Positions 1 to 5,380 of a stretch of DNA of 5,380 nucleotides are shown in pieces. The position numbers and the translations under genes are program-made. The stretch is taken from assembly GCA_030601545.1 (NCBI GenBank), contig JAUVTM010000150.1, forward strand, positions 1 through 5,380. Direction: 5' to 3'. The DNA comes from Syntrophobacterales bacterium. Its GTDB lineage: Bacteria; Desulfobacterota; Syntrophobacteria; BM002. Each line of letters starts with the position of its first letter. Positions within the stretch are counted from its first letter, which is position 1. The notes beneath the pieces are model-generated. The model was not told where the DNA came from and did no database searches. It saw only the letters and a program-made list of their open reading frames with translations.

Positions 1-222
1 TTATTCCGCTGGGGCCGCTCCTTCTCTATCCTCGTCTTCCAGGCGGGCCACGGCCTCCACAAAATAAGCTGATGAGCAATTGATGATGCGAGTCAAACCC
101 TCTGTTTCAATTTTTGCGAGGGGAGGGTCGTAGGAGACGACCTGGCCGGTGATGCTGGTGTCGCCGTGTTCTCGACTAAAATAGAAAGTGTAGGTCTTTC
201 CCGTCTCGAATAATGGTGCCAT
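1..222 (-). CDS. Small conserved-looking protein of unknown function (73 aa)
   Basis: This is a complete short frame on the minus strand, from ATG at 222-220 to TAA at 3-1. The start is well supported: AAAGGAGGT at 236-228 lies five bases upstream, close to an ideal Shine-Dalgarno site. The protein is soluble, with no signal peptide or membrane segment. Its N-terminal 55 residues look like a run of short beta strands (around TYTFYF, SITGQVVSY, LAKIET and RIINCSSAYFVEA), followed by an acidic, alanine-rich tail ending in AAPAE. The pattern of alternating strands with a final I-I-N-x-S-S-x-x-F-V segment recalls small beta-barrel (SH3/Sm-like) proteins, but that is an impression and not a family match. 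I do not recognise the gene and assign no function. It is transcribed divergently from serA, so a shared function cannot be assumed. Confidence 0.75.
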   Translation of the reverse strand: MAPLFETGKTYTFYFSREHGDTSITGQVVSYDPPLAKIETEGLTRIINCSSAYFVEAVARLEDEDREGAAPAE

Positions 223-227
223 TTTTA

Positions 228-236
228 ACCTCCTTT
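228..236 (-). promoter_or_regulatory. Strong Shine-Dalgarno site of the 73-aa gene
   Basis: Read on the minus strand this is AAAGGAGGT, five bases before the ATG at 222. It is nearly fully complementary to the 16S rRNA 3' end. It fixes the start of the small gene and is the best argument that this short frame is really translated. Confidence 0.85.
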
Positions 237-238
237 AC

Positions 239-252
239 GGTGTCGCGACACC
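239..252. promoter_or_regulatory. Perfect 14-bp palindrome (candidate operator or leader hairpin)
   Basis: The sequence GGTGTCGCGACACC is a perfect dyad. It sits two bases upstream of the Shine-Dalgarno site of the 73-aa gene and downstream of that gene's candidate promoter elements, so it falls in the probable 5' leader. As DNA it could bind a dimeric repressor. As RNA it could fold into GGTGT/ACACC around a CGCG loop beside the ribosome binding site. I cannot match it to a named regulator, and it is not the CIRCE element. Confidence 0.5.
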
Positions 253-273
253 CTTGCGTGAACAAACACTGGA

Positions 274-322
274 ATTCTAGCATAGTCGCCTAAATTATAT
301 AAGGATTTTGATCCAGTGATGA
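274..322 (-). promoter_or_regulatory. Candidate sigma-70 promoter(s) for the 73-aa gene
   Basis: Two overlapping -10 possibilities are visible on the minus strand. One is an extended -10, TGCTAGAAT at 282-274, with a weak TTATAT -35 (302-297) at 17-bp spacing. The other is a perfect TATAAT at 299-294, with a poor -35 (TCATCA, 322-317) at 17 bp. Either would start transcription upstream of the palindrome at 239-252 and give a leader of roughly 45-65 bases. The -35 matches are weak (3 of 6), so this is a candidate only. Confidence 0.4.
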
Positions 323-391
323 GTGCCGGGCTATATCCTTGCAGGTGCACTTCATTATTCGCTTGCCTTCTGCCAATGATCTTCCTAACAT
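308..391 (+). promoter_or_regulatory. Weak candidate promoters for serA
   Basis: Two sigma-70-like pairs precede serA on the plus strand. TTGATC (308-313) and TATATC (332-337) have an 18-bp spacer; TTGCCT (363-368) and TAACAT (386-391) have a 17-bp spacer. Each hexamer matches consensus at 4 of 6 positions. The first would give an untranslated leader of about 80 bases, the second about 25. I see no T-box, riboswitch or attenuator in 316-423. Neither pair is strong enough to call alone. Confidence 0.25.
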
Positions 392-409
392 GTGCACGAT
401 ACCAGGCTG

Positions 410-415
410 AGGAGG
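410..415 (+). promoter_or_regulatory. Shine-Dalgarno site that decides the serA start
   Basis: AGGAGG lies eight bases before ATG at 424. The frame is open from an upstream ATG at 316, but that codon lacks such a site. The conserved dehydrogenase sequence also begins exactly after 424, so 424 is the start. Confidence 0.85.
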
Positions 416-423
416 AGACTTCT

Positions 424-2004
424 ATGCGGGTTCTCATTTGCGACGGTCTGCGTCAGCAGGGAGTGAAGATTTTCCAAAAGGTCAAGAACCTTGAGGTGGA
501 GGTTCGTGAGAAGATTGAGCCCGAGGAATTGCTGGATGTGATCCCTGACTGCGACGGCGTGGTGATACGTAGTCGTACGAAGATCGGGCGGAAAGTTCTT
601 AAGCAAGCATCCCGTCTACGCGTGATCGGTCGGGCAGGCATTGGTGTGGACAACATAGACATCGAGGCGGCAACCGAGCGCGGCGTGCTGGTGATGAACA
701 CCCCTGGAGCCAATGCTGTGGCCGCTGCTGAACATGCAATGGCCCTTATGTTGGCACTCGCCAGGCACATTCCCCGGGCGGACGAGTCCGTGCGGGCCGG
801 TAAATGGGAAAAGAAAAAGTTCGTAGGCACCGAGCTCTACAATCAAACCCTGGGCATAATTGGTTTGGGCCGCATTGGCTCCATTGTGGCGAATCGAGCC
901 CTCGGTATGAAAATGAGGGTGCTGGCGTTCGATCCTTATGTCTCAGAAGATGTGGCCGCCAAGCTCGGAGTGGAGTTGGTCTCTCCACAGAAGCTCTTTC
1001 GGCAATCTCGATTCATCACCATTCACACCCCATTCACCAAAGAGACCAAGGGACTACTGGACGAAGCCGCCTTTAAAATGATGAAACGGGGGGTGCGCAT
1101 CGTCAACTGCGCCAGAGGGGGGATCATCGATGAGTCGGCCCTTTACGAGGCCATAAAGAAAAAGAAAGTAGCAGGGGCAGCCCTGGATGTTTTCTCGCAG
1201 GAGCCGCCGGTTGACAACCCACTTCTTACCCTGCCTCAGGTCATAGCTACGCCCCACTTGGGCGCTTCCAGCGAACAGGCCCAGATGAATGTGGCCGTTG
1301 CCATTGCTGAACAGATGGTGGATTACCTGCAAAATGGGTTGATCAGGAACGCGGTGAATATGCCCTCCATGAGCCCCAAGATGATTGAGCAAATACAACC
1401 TTACATGCGACTGGCCGAACGACTGGGTCATTTCCTCTCCATGTATTTTCAGGGCAACGTCCGTCACCTGAAGATAAGCTATGGGGGTGATCTGCGAGAA
1501 TTGGAGTTGGCACCGGTAACCAATGCGGCCCAGAAGGGTTTTCTGGAGCGGGGCTTGGGCGAAGAGGTCAACCTGGTGAATGCGCCGGTTGTCATGCGGA
1601 ACCGGGGAATCCAAGTAGAAATCGCCACCACTTCCGAGGCGAGAGGATATGCAGGACTGATCACCTTAGCAGTGGTCACCGACCAAGGTCAATCTCGAGT
1701 TGCCGGCACGGTTTTCCCGACCCCGGAATGTCGGATTGTCGGGATAGATGACTATCGCGTGGAAGCTTCCTTGGAGGGACGCATGCTGCTCATCTCCAAT
1801 CACGACCGTCCTGGTGTCATTGGCTTTATTGGTACGACTCTGGGTGACCATCAGGTCAACATTGCCGACATGCATTTGAGCCGAATTCGCAGTAAAGGAA
1901 CGGCCATCTGTCTGGTCACTATTGACCATCCTGTAACCTCGGCCGTGCTCCAGGCCCTGAAGGCATACGAGGACATCATCGAGGTAACGGAAATAGAGGT
2001 TTAG
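424..2004 (+). CDS. serA: D-3-phosphoglycerate dehydrogenase, long form with ASB and ACT domains
   Basis: Catalyses NAD-dependent oxidation of 3-phosphoglycerate to 3-phosphohydroxypyruvate, the first committed step of serine synthesis in the cytoplasm. The product has 526 residues, the usual size of the long (mycobacterial-type) enzyme. Visible parts are: the substrate-binding lobe at both ends of residues 1-310; the Rossmann motif GLGRIG at 147-152 with NAD-ribose Asp170; catalytic Arg231 (in NCARGG), Glu260 (in FSQEPP) and His278 (in TPHLGA); an intervening ASB-like domain at about 315-450; and a C-terminal ACT domain at about 453-526 containing DRPGVIG and VNIADM. In the family, serine feeds back through the ACT domain; here Asp461 and Asn479 fall on the mycobacterial ligand positions Asp463 and Asn481, while the third (Tyr461 there) is Asn459. 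The start at 424 has AGGAGG eight bases upstream; the open frame back to 316 would add an unrelated 36-residue hydrophobic leader. It converges on the membrane protein gene with a 53-bp gap. Confidence 0.97.
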   Translation: MRVLICDGLRQQGVKIFQKVKNLEVEVREKIEPEELLDVIPDCDGVVIRSRTKIGRKVLKQASRLRVIGRAGIGVDNIDIEAATERGVLVMNTPGANAVAAAEHAMALMLALARHIPRADESVRAGKWEKKKFVGTELYNQTLGIIGLGRIGSIVANRALGMKMRVLAFDPYVSEDVAAKLGVELVSPQKLFRQSRFITIHTPFTKETKGLLDEAAFKMMKRGVRIVNCARGGIIDESALYEAIKKKKVAGAALDVFSQEPPVDNPLLTLPQVIATPHLGASSEQAQMNVAVAIAEQMVDYLQNGLIRNAVNMPSMSPKMIEQIQPYMRLAERLGHFLSMYFQGNVRHLKISYGGDLRELELAPVTNAAQKGFLERGLGEEVNLVNAPVVMRNRGIQVEIATTSEARGYAGLITLAVVTDQGQSRVAGTVFPTPECRIVGIDDYRVEASLEGRMLLISNHDRPGVIGFIGTTLGDHQVNIADMHLSRIRSKGTAICLVTIDHPVTSAVLQALKAYEDIIEVTEIEV

Positions 2005-2057
2005 CCTGCTAAATCTACAATCTGCATTCTAAAATCGCCACTGGCTTTTTGCCCCCA

Positions 2058-4550
2058 CTAGCCTTCACTCCATCCCACTCTCAGAGCCAAGACCACTGCC
2101 AATAAGTATGCCATAACCGCCAGAGCCAGGACCAGCCGGAACCCCAAAGACATTGCCAGCAGTACAGTGAGCGGGGCGGCTGCGACAGAGGCAAAGCCGT
2201 TTATGCCCCAGGCCCAGGGAAGCAGTCCTCGTGACCACTTCTCCAGAAGCAGCATGCCGGCCGGAAACGGCCAGCCCATGAGAAAAGCCAATGGTGCCAG
2301 GAGAGTGAGAACAAGCAGGAAGCGGCCGACGGTGTTCCAGGTGGAGACAATACCAAGAAGAGCGTGGCTCAGCCAAAGGACCAGGGGAGCGACCAGGGCA
2401 ATACCGACTCCTGCAACGACAATCGCCTGTAAAGGCGAACGGGTCCATTGCTGACTGCAAAGGCTGCCGCAGCCTGAAAAAAAGAGAAAGCCGCTCAACA
2501 CCGCCGCCGCCGCAAGTAAGGGATCGCCCATGAGCAAAGTAAAGCGCTGCATTAAGCTCATTTCCAGGGCCAGAAAACCCAAGCCGAGCAAGAGAAAATA
2601 GCAAAAAGCCAGACCTCGACCAGGGGGTGCGCTCCTCTGCCGAGCCCAAAAAAAGAGAGGAATCAGGAGCAGGAGTGCGGCCGCTCCTACAATTTGCCCA
2701 AAGGAAATGACCAAAACGACGTAGCCTAGCTCGAGACGCTGGAACCATTGGTGACCGTGACTACGGATGAAGCGGGGTAAGGAGCGCCAGCGAAAAAAGT
2801 CGAAAAAATAGGGTCGATCATCGGTAGCGGGGCGTACGTCGAAGGCCCAATCCCTAAAAAACTCATCTCGCTCAGACGAGAAGATTTTGCTGGCTGCAAG
2901 TTGATAGAAGGACCCTTTGAACCCTTCAGGTCCGGTGAGTTGATTGAAGGGTTTTCTACTGCTGGGGTCAAATCCGGAAAGAGTGTCAATGTCCAGCCAG
3001 AGTCTGTCGCTGATTTCGATGATCTCTTGAACCTGTGCCGGCCGGAAAGGCTGGCGGGCAGCAAGGGTGCAGACGGCCAGGTGGTTTCTCAATTGGGCCA
3101 AACGGCCCATCGTTTTTTGGAGTCCAATTTTTTCCATAGACTCTGCCAGGGTGGCTAGAATCTTGATATTATCCCTGGGTGGAGACTGAAGACCCCTGGT
3201 GATGGATATGAGACCCGTGGGAGTCAGATGTTCCAAACAGCGTGCCATCCCCTCCACAGTGAATAGATAGTTTTCATGCAACGAGAGGAGTCCGCTCACT
3301 CCGGCCGCCATGGACTCGGCGCCCACCACCTGGATAATGTCGAAATGTTCTCTGGAGTATTCCAGATAGTGCCGGGGTGAGGCCACATGGATCTCCAGGT
3401 CGTCACCGGAAAAGCCGGGACCAGCTACACGTGCAAGAGGACCGCGGAAAAGCTCCAGTATCTGGGGATTTTCCAATACTATGGTAATGTGAGATGCACC
3501 AAAGCGTCTGGCAAGCCAGACATTGACGCCGCTGGTCTCGCCCAAAAGCAAGACCCTGGCCCCTGGAAATAGACGGTAGGCCACTGACATGGGAGTGTGG
3601 TCCAGGATGGTGGCTTCGTCTTGATCTTTGATGTGGAAAATGGGGCCGGCTGTGTCACCGTCCGCTAGCAAGAGAGATTGAGCCGGGGGAGGGGTGGTAG
3701 CTGTGAGTCCGGCAAAAAGGGTGTAGTGGAGGCGAGACGAATTGAACACATCCAGCCTGGCACGCGGCCCATGACGAGTAACCACGTGGTGCGCATCTCC
3801 CTGCTTCTGCCAGCGCTGGAGTTCTGCCAACATCTTGTGGGGATCAAGCCGCATCGGAACCGGCAGGAGCGTCAGCTCCACCACCAAGAGCAGGCCAACT
3901 AGCAGCGGCATACCCAGGTTGCGCCGGAAGCCTTTGGTCTCTGGCTCGGGTCGCCAAAGGAAAACGGCAGCCCAGACCATAAGCCCGGCGGCCTGAATCA
4001 GTCGTGCCGGCGGTAGCCACATCATCAGACCCACCGCAATGATGGGGCCAGCGCCACTGCCAAGGAGATTGGCCCCGTAGACCAGATGCACCGATGAGGA
4101 AAAACGTATGAGGGTGAGACCGATAAGGACCCCGGCCAGAAGAAAAGGGAGGAAAATTAGAGCCTGATAACTGATGAGATAGAATATCTGCTCGCCGCTG
4201 AAAAGAATGTATCTTATGTTGAGAGGAAGGGCTTCCGCCAGGCGGTAACAGAGGGTTATGGTGACGGCCAGGGCGAGAGTGAGGCCTCGGCTCCAAGTGA
4301 AGAAACGTGGGAGCAGCCGAGGCGTGAACAACCCCAGCCAGGTACCGCTAACTCCGAAGCCCAACAGAGCCAATGCCACCACGAGATAGGCAAAGTGATG
4401 CCAGCGGGAGATGGAAAGGGTGCGCATCAGGGCCACTTCCAGGCCAAGCACCGAGGCGGAAATAATCGCCACCGCTGCCAACTCCCGCAGGGCAGGCTTG
4501 TCCGTTGGGGAGGAGCCGACCGGAATTTGTGAACGCTCAGGGGGGGTGAT
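2058..4550 (-). CDS. Multi-pass membrane protein with central spermidine-synthase/methyltransferase-like domain
   Basis: About 830 residues when read from codon 4550-4548. The layout is seven or so N-terminal hydrophobic segments (roughly 24-42, 54-74, 89-106, 122-148, 154-179, 183-199, 213-231), a soluble central domain (about 232-607), then about seven more (608-635, 646-666, 677-698, 707-727, 741-764, 779-803, 804-824). The central domain resembles spermidine synthase: VLLLGETSGV at 333-342 for the SAM-type glycine loop, VLENP at 358-362, FDIIQVV at 403-409, HENYLFTVEG at 425-434 and ATDDRPYFF at 575-583. Proteins of this build are usually annotated spermidine-synthase-like or SAM-dependent methyltransferase; their substrate is not established. 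The glycine loop and acidic residues depart from the usual pattern, so catalytic activity is doubtful. The start is uncertain: the frame is open to a TTG at 4622 without a ribosome site and inside a repeat arm. AAAGGAG (4562-4556) lies five bases before ATC at 4550. A GTG at 4472 with GGGAG nine bases upstream would clip the first membrane segment. No ATG occurs before 4427. It lies downstream of pcm on the same strand. Confidence 0.85.
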   Translation of the reverse strand: MTPPERSQIPVGSSPTDKPALRELAAVAIISASVLGLEVALMRTLSISRWHHFAYLVVALALLGFGVSGTWLGLFTPRLLPRFFTWSRGLTLALAVTITLCYRLAEALPLNIRYILFSGEQIFYLISYQALIFLPFLLAGVLIGLTLIRFSSSVHLVYGANLLGSGAGPIIAVGLMMWLPPARLIQAAGLMVWAAVFLWRPEPETKGFRRNLGMPLLVGLLLVVELTLLPVPMRLDPHKMLAELQRWQKQGDAHHVVTRHGPRARLDVFNSSRLHYTLFAGLTATTPPPAQSLLLADGDTAGPIFHIKDQDEATILDHTPMSVAYRLFPGARVLLLGETSGVNVWLARRFGASHITIVLENPQILELFRGPLARVAGPGFSGDDLEIHVASPRHYLEYSREHFDIIQVVGAESMAAGVSGLLSLHENYLFTVEGMARCLEHLTPTGLISITRGLQSPPRDNIKILATLAESMEKIGLQKTMGRLAQLRNHLAVCTLAARQPFRPAQVQEIIEISDRLWLDIDTLSGFDPSSRKPFNQLTGPEGFKGSFYQLAASKIFSSERDEFFRDWAFDVRPATDDRPYFFDFFRWRSLPRFIRSHGHQWFQRLELGYVVLVISFGQIVGAAALLLLIPLFFWARQRSAPPGRGLAFCYFLLLGLGFLALEMSLMQRFTLLMGDPLLAAAAVLSGFLFFSGCGSLCSQQWTRSPLQAIVVAGVGIALVAPLVLWLSHALLGIVSTWNTVGRFLLVLTLLAPLAFLMGWPFPAGMLLLEKWSRGLLPWAWGINGFASVAAAPLTVLLAMSLGFRLVLALAVMAYLLAVVLALRVGWSEG

Positions 4551-4555
4551 GCTGG

Positions 4556-4562
4556 CTCCTTT
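4556..4562 (-). promoter_or_regulatory. Shine-Dalgarno-like AAAGGAG before a non-ATG codon
   Basis: On the minus strand AAAGGAG is followed by five bases (CCAGC) and then ATC at 4550-4548, in frame with the membrane protein. It is the best ribosome-binding sequence upstream of this gene, yet the codon at the right distance is ATC and not ATG, GTG or TTG. A run of eight A and a run of seven C flank the site, so an assembly or read error here should be considered. Confidence 0.4.
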
Positions 4563-4586
4563 TTTTTCCCGTATAGCGTAAAGAGA

Positions 4587-4655
4587 ACTAGGCACTAGGC
4601 AGTAAGCACTATGATAAATCAACAGAGATAGTTTTTTGAGTGCTTAGTGCCTAGT
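4587..4655. repeat. Imperfect inverted repeat of ACTAGGC-type units
   Basis: The left arm at 4587-4610 (ACTAGGCACT, then AGGCAGT, then AAGCACT) pairs with the right arm at 4639-4655. The reverse complement of the right arm reads ACTAGGCACT followed directly by AAGCACT. So 17 bases pair, interrupted by a 7-base insertion in the left arm, around a loop of about 28 bases. The left arm also holds a tandem step (ACTAGGC ACTAGGC AGTAAGC), and AGGCA/AGTGCC-like units recur. It lies between pcm and the membrane protein gene. The loop holds a T6 run, but no T-run follows the arms, so it is not a standard intrinsic terminator. The unit structure suggests a dispersed intergenic repeat family, which cannot be shown from one copy. 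Confidence 0.65.
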
Positions 4656-4714
4656 AGCCTTCTATATGCTGTTAAAGGTGCTCTGCGGTTATGACTCTTG
4701 CAGTGGCCCCTGGC

Positions 4715-5380
4715 TTACTGCGCTTTTTGCGCGGCTCCGGTCATGGGTACAAATCGCACCGGGAGGAGTTCTCTGGTCCGCACTTTTCCCTGATTGTCCT
4801 TGGTTACCACCATTAACCGCTGGACCTCATAGACCCCCCCAACTGGAATTACCATCCGCCCACCTTCACGGAGCTGTGCGATCAACGGGGGAGGGATGTG
4901 TCCCGCAGCACAGGTAACGATGATCCCATCAAATGGAGCCTCCTGAGGCCAGCCAAAATAACCGTCACCTATTCTCACTCCTATCGTGTGGTAGCCTAAC
5001 TTTTGCAGTCGCTGTCGGGCCTCGTTTCCCAGAGCGCTGATGATTTCTATGGAGAAGACTCTGGGAGTCAATTCTGAGAGTATAGCCGCCTGGTAGCCAC
5101 TGCCTGTACCTATTTCCAGTACTTTTGCACCAGGTTTCATCTCCAGGGCCTCCGTCATGAGTGCAACGATGTAAGGCTGAGAGATCGTCTGGCCGTGGCC
5201 GATGGGAAGGGGTCGGTCCGCATGGGCGGCACGCTTCAAAGCCCAAGGGACGAAAAGATGTCGGGGCACCTGGCGCATGGCCTCCAATACCGTGGTGTCA
5301 CGCACCCCGGGAGAGCGATGAACCATCTGACTTTGTACCATCAGGGAGCGTTTTCGATGATATTCAGAAAAGCGGGGGGG
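4715..5380 (-). CDS. pcm: Protein-L-isoaspartate O-methyltransferase, 5' end probably outside the window
   Basis: Transfers a methyl group from SAM to the free carboxylate of L-isoaspartyl residues in aged proteins, starting their repair to aspartate; a soluble cytoplasmic enzyme. Counting from the Met at 5341, 208 residues are seen. They include VLEAMRQVPRHLFVP at 18-32, the substrate-binding PIGHGQTISQP at 46-56, SAM motif I VLEIGTGSGYQAA at 74-86, acidic Glu99, GDGYFGWP at 125-132, FDGIIVTCAA at 137-146 and REGGRMVIPVG at 158-168, all typical of the family. The start is a problem: the ATG at 5341 has no ribosome binding site, and the frame stays open to the window edge. The upstream codons read F-S-E-Y-H-R-K-R-S-L before MVQSQM, resembling the usual helix that precedes the M-V-x-x-Q segment in relatives. 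No ATG, GTG or TTG lies in those upstream codons, so the true start is likely beyond 5380. The stop is TAA at 4717-4715. Confidence 0.95.
   Translation of the reverse strand, partial: PPRFSEYHRKRSLMVQSQMVHRSPGVRDTTVLEAMRQVPRHLFVPWALKRAAHADRPLPIGHGQTISQPYIVALMTEALEMKPGAKVLEIGTGSGYQAAILSELTPRVFSIEIISALGNEARQRLQKLGYHTIGVRIGDGYFGWPQEAPFDGIIVTCAAGHIPPPLIAQLREGGRMVIPVGGVYEVQRLMVVTKDNQGKVRTRELLPVRFVPMTGAAQKAQ

Noticed and set aside
345..397. Two GTGCAC hexamers (345-350 and 392-397) upstream of serA as a paired operator
   Set aside because: Six-base palindromes 47 bp apart, with little shared flanking sequence, are expected by chance.
316..423. N-terminal extension of SerA from ATG 316, with a hydrophobic stretch resembling a signal peptide
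   Set aside because: AGGAGG eight bases before ATG 424 and the exact start of the conserved dehydrogenase sequence at 424 argue for a leaderless cytoplasmic enzyme. ATG 316 has no ribosome binding site, and the extension matches nothing I know in the family.
1054..1614. 186-codon open frame antisense to serA
   Set aside because: It lies fully inside serA, whose sense frame shows intact motifs. The composition is that of a shadow frame, with no supporting ribosome site or domain.
2037..2053. Possible terminator between the convergent genes (GCC-ACT-GGC followed by TTTTT)
   Set aside because: The stem is only three base pairs, and the alternative GGC-TTTTT-GCC fold is equally short. It is too weak to call in either direction.
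2065..2748. 227-codon open frame in another register of the membrane protein region
   Set aside because: The product is rich in Arg, Ser, Pro and Gly with no domain pattern, while the overlapping frame encodes well-formed membrane segments. It is a shadow.
4551..4714. Possible small gene or RNA between pcm and the membrane protein
   Set aside because: No short frame with a ribosome site is present. Plus-strand reading here merely runs into the antisense of pcm, and the inverted repeat accounts for the only structure seen.

Overview
The window reads as ordinary chromosomal DNA from a bacterium with moderately GC-rich DNA. The likeliest source is a Desulfobacterota-type (former Deltaproteobacteria) anaerobe. 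That placement is an inference from the long-form SerA, the spermidine-synthase-like membrane protein with transmembrane blocks on both sides, and the short tandem/inverted intergenic repeat. No rRNA, tRNA, CRISPR array, transposase or phage gene is visible.

Layout: (1) 1-222, minus strand, a 73-residue protein of unknown function with a near-perfect ribosome binding site. (2) 223-423, a divergent intergenic region. It carries a candidate minus-strand promoter, a perfect 14-bp palindrome in the small gene's leader, and weak candidate promoters for serA. (3) 424-2004, plus strand, serA, 3-phosphoglycerate dehydrogenase, 526 residues with NAD, ASB-like and ACT domains. (4) 2005-2057, a 53-bp convergent gap without a convincing terminator. 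(5) 2058 to about 4550, minus strand, a large membrane protein with a spermidine-synthase/methyltransferase-like domain between two multi-pass membrane blocks. Its start is unresolved because no ATG exists near the N-terminus. (6) About 4551-4714, a gap containing an imperfect inverted repeat built of ACTAGGC-like units. (7) 4715 to the right edge, minus strand, pcm, protein-L-isoaspartate O-methyltransferase, most likely cut off at its 5' end by the window.

The genes do not form one obvious pathway. SerA opens serine biosynthesis from 3-phosphoglycerate, and Pcm repairs isoaspartyl damage in proteins. The membrane protein has no assignable substrate; it lies downstream of pcm on the same strand, so co-transcription is possible, although a gap of about 160 bp with a repeat makes it uncertain. 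I see no clear undescribed multi-gene system. The points most worth a second look are the altered SAM/polyamine-site residues and internal membrane duplication of the large protein, its non-ATG start, the palindrome at the small gene's ribosome binding site, and the intergenic inverted repeat.
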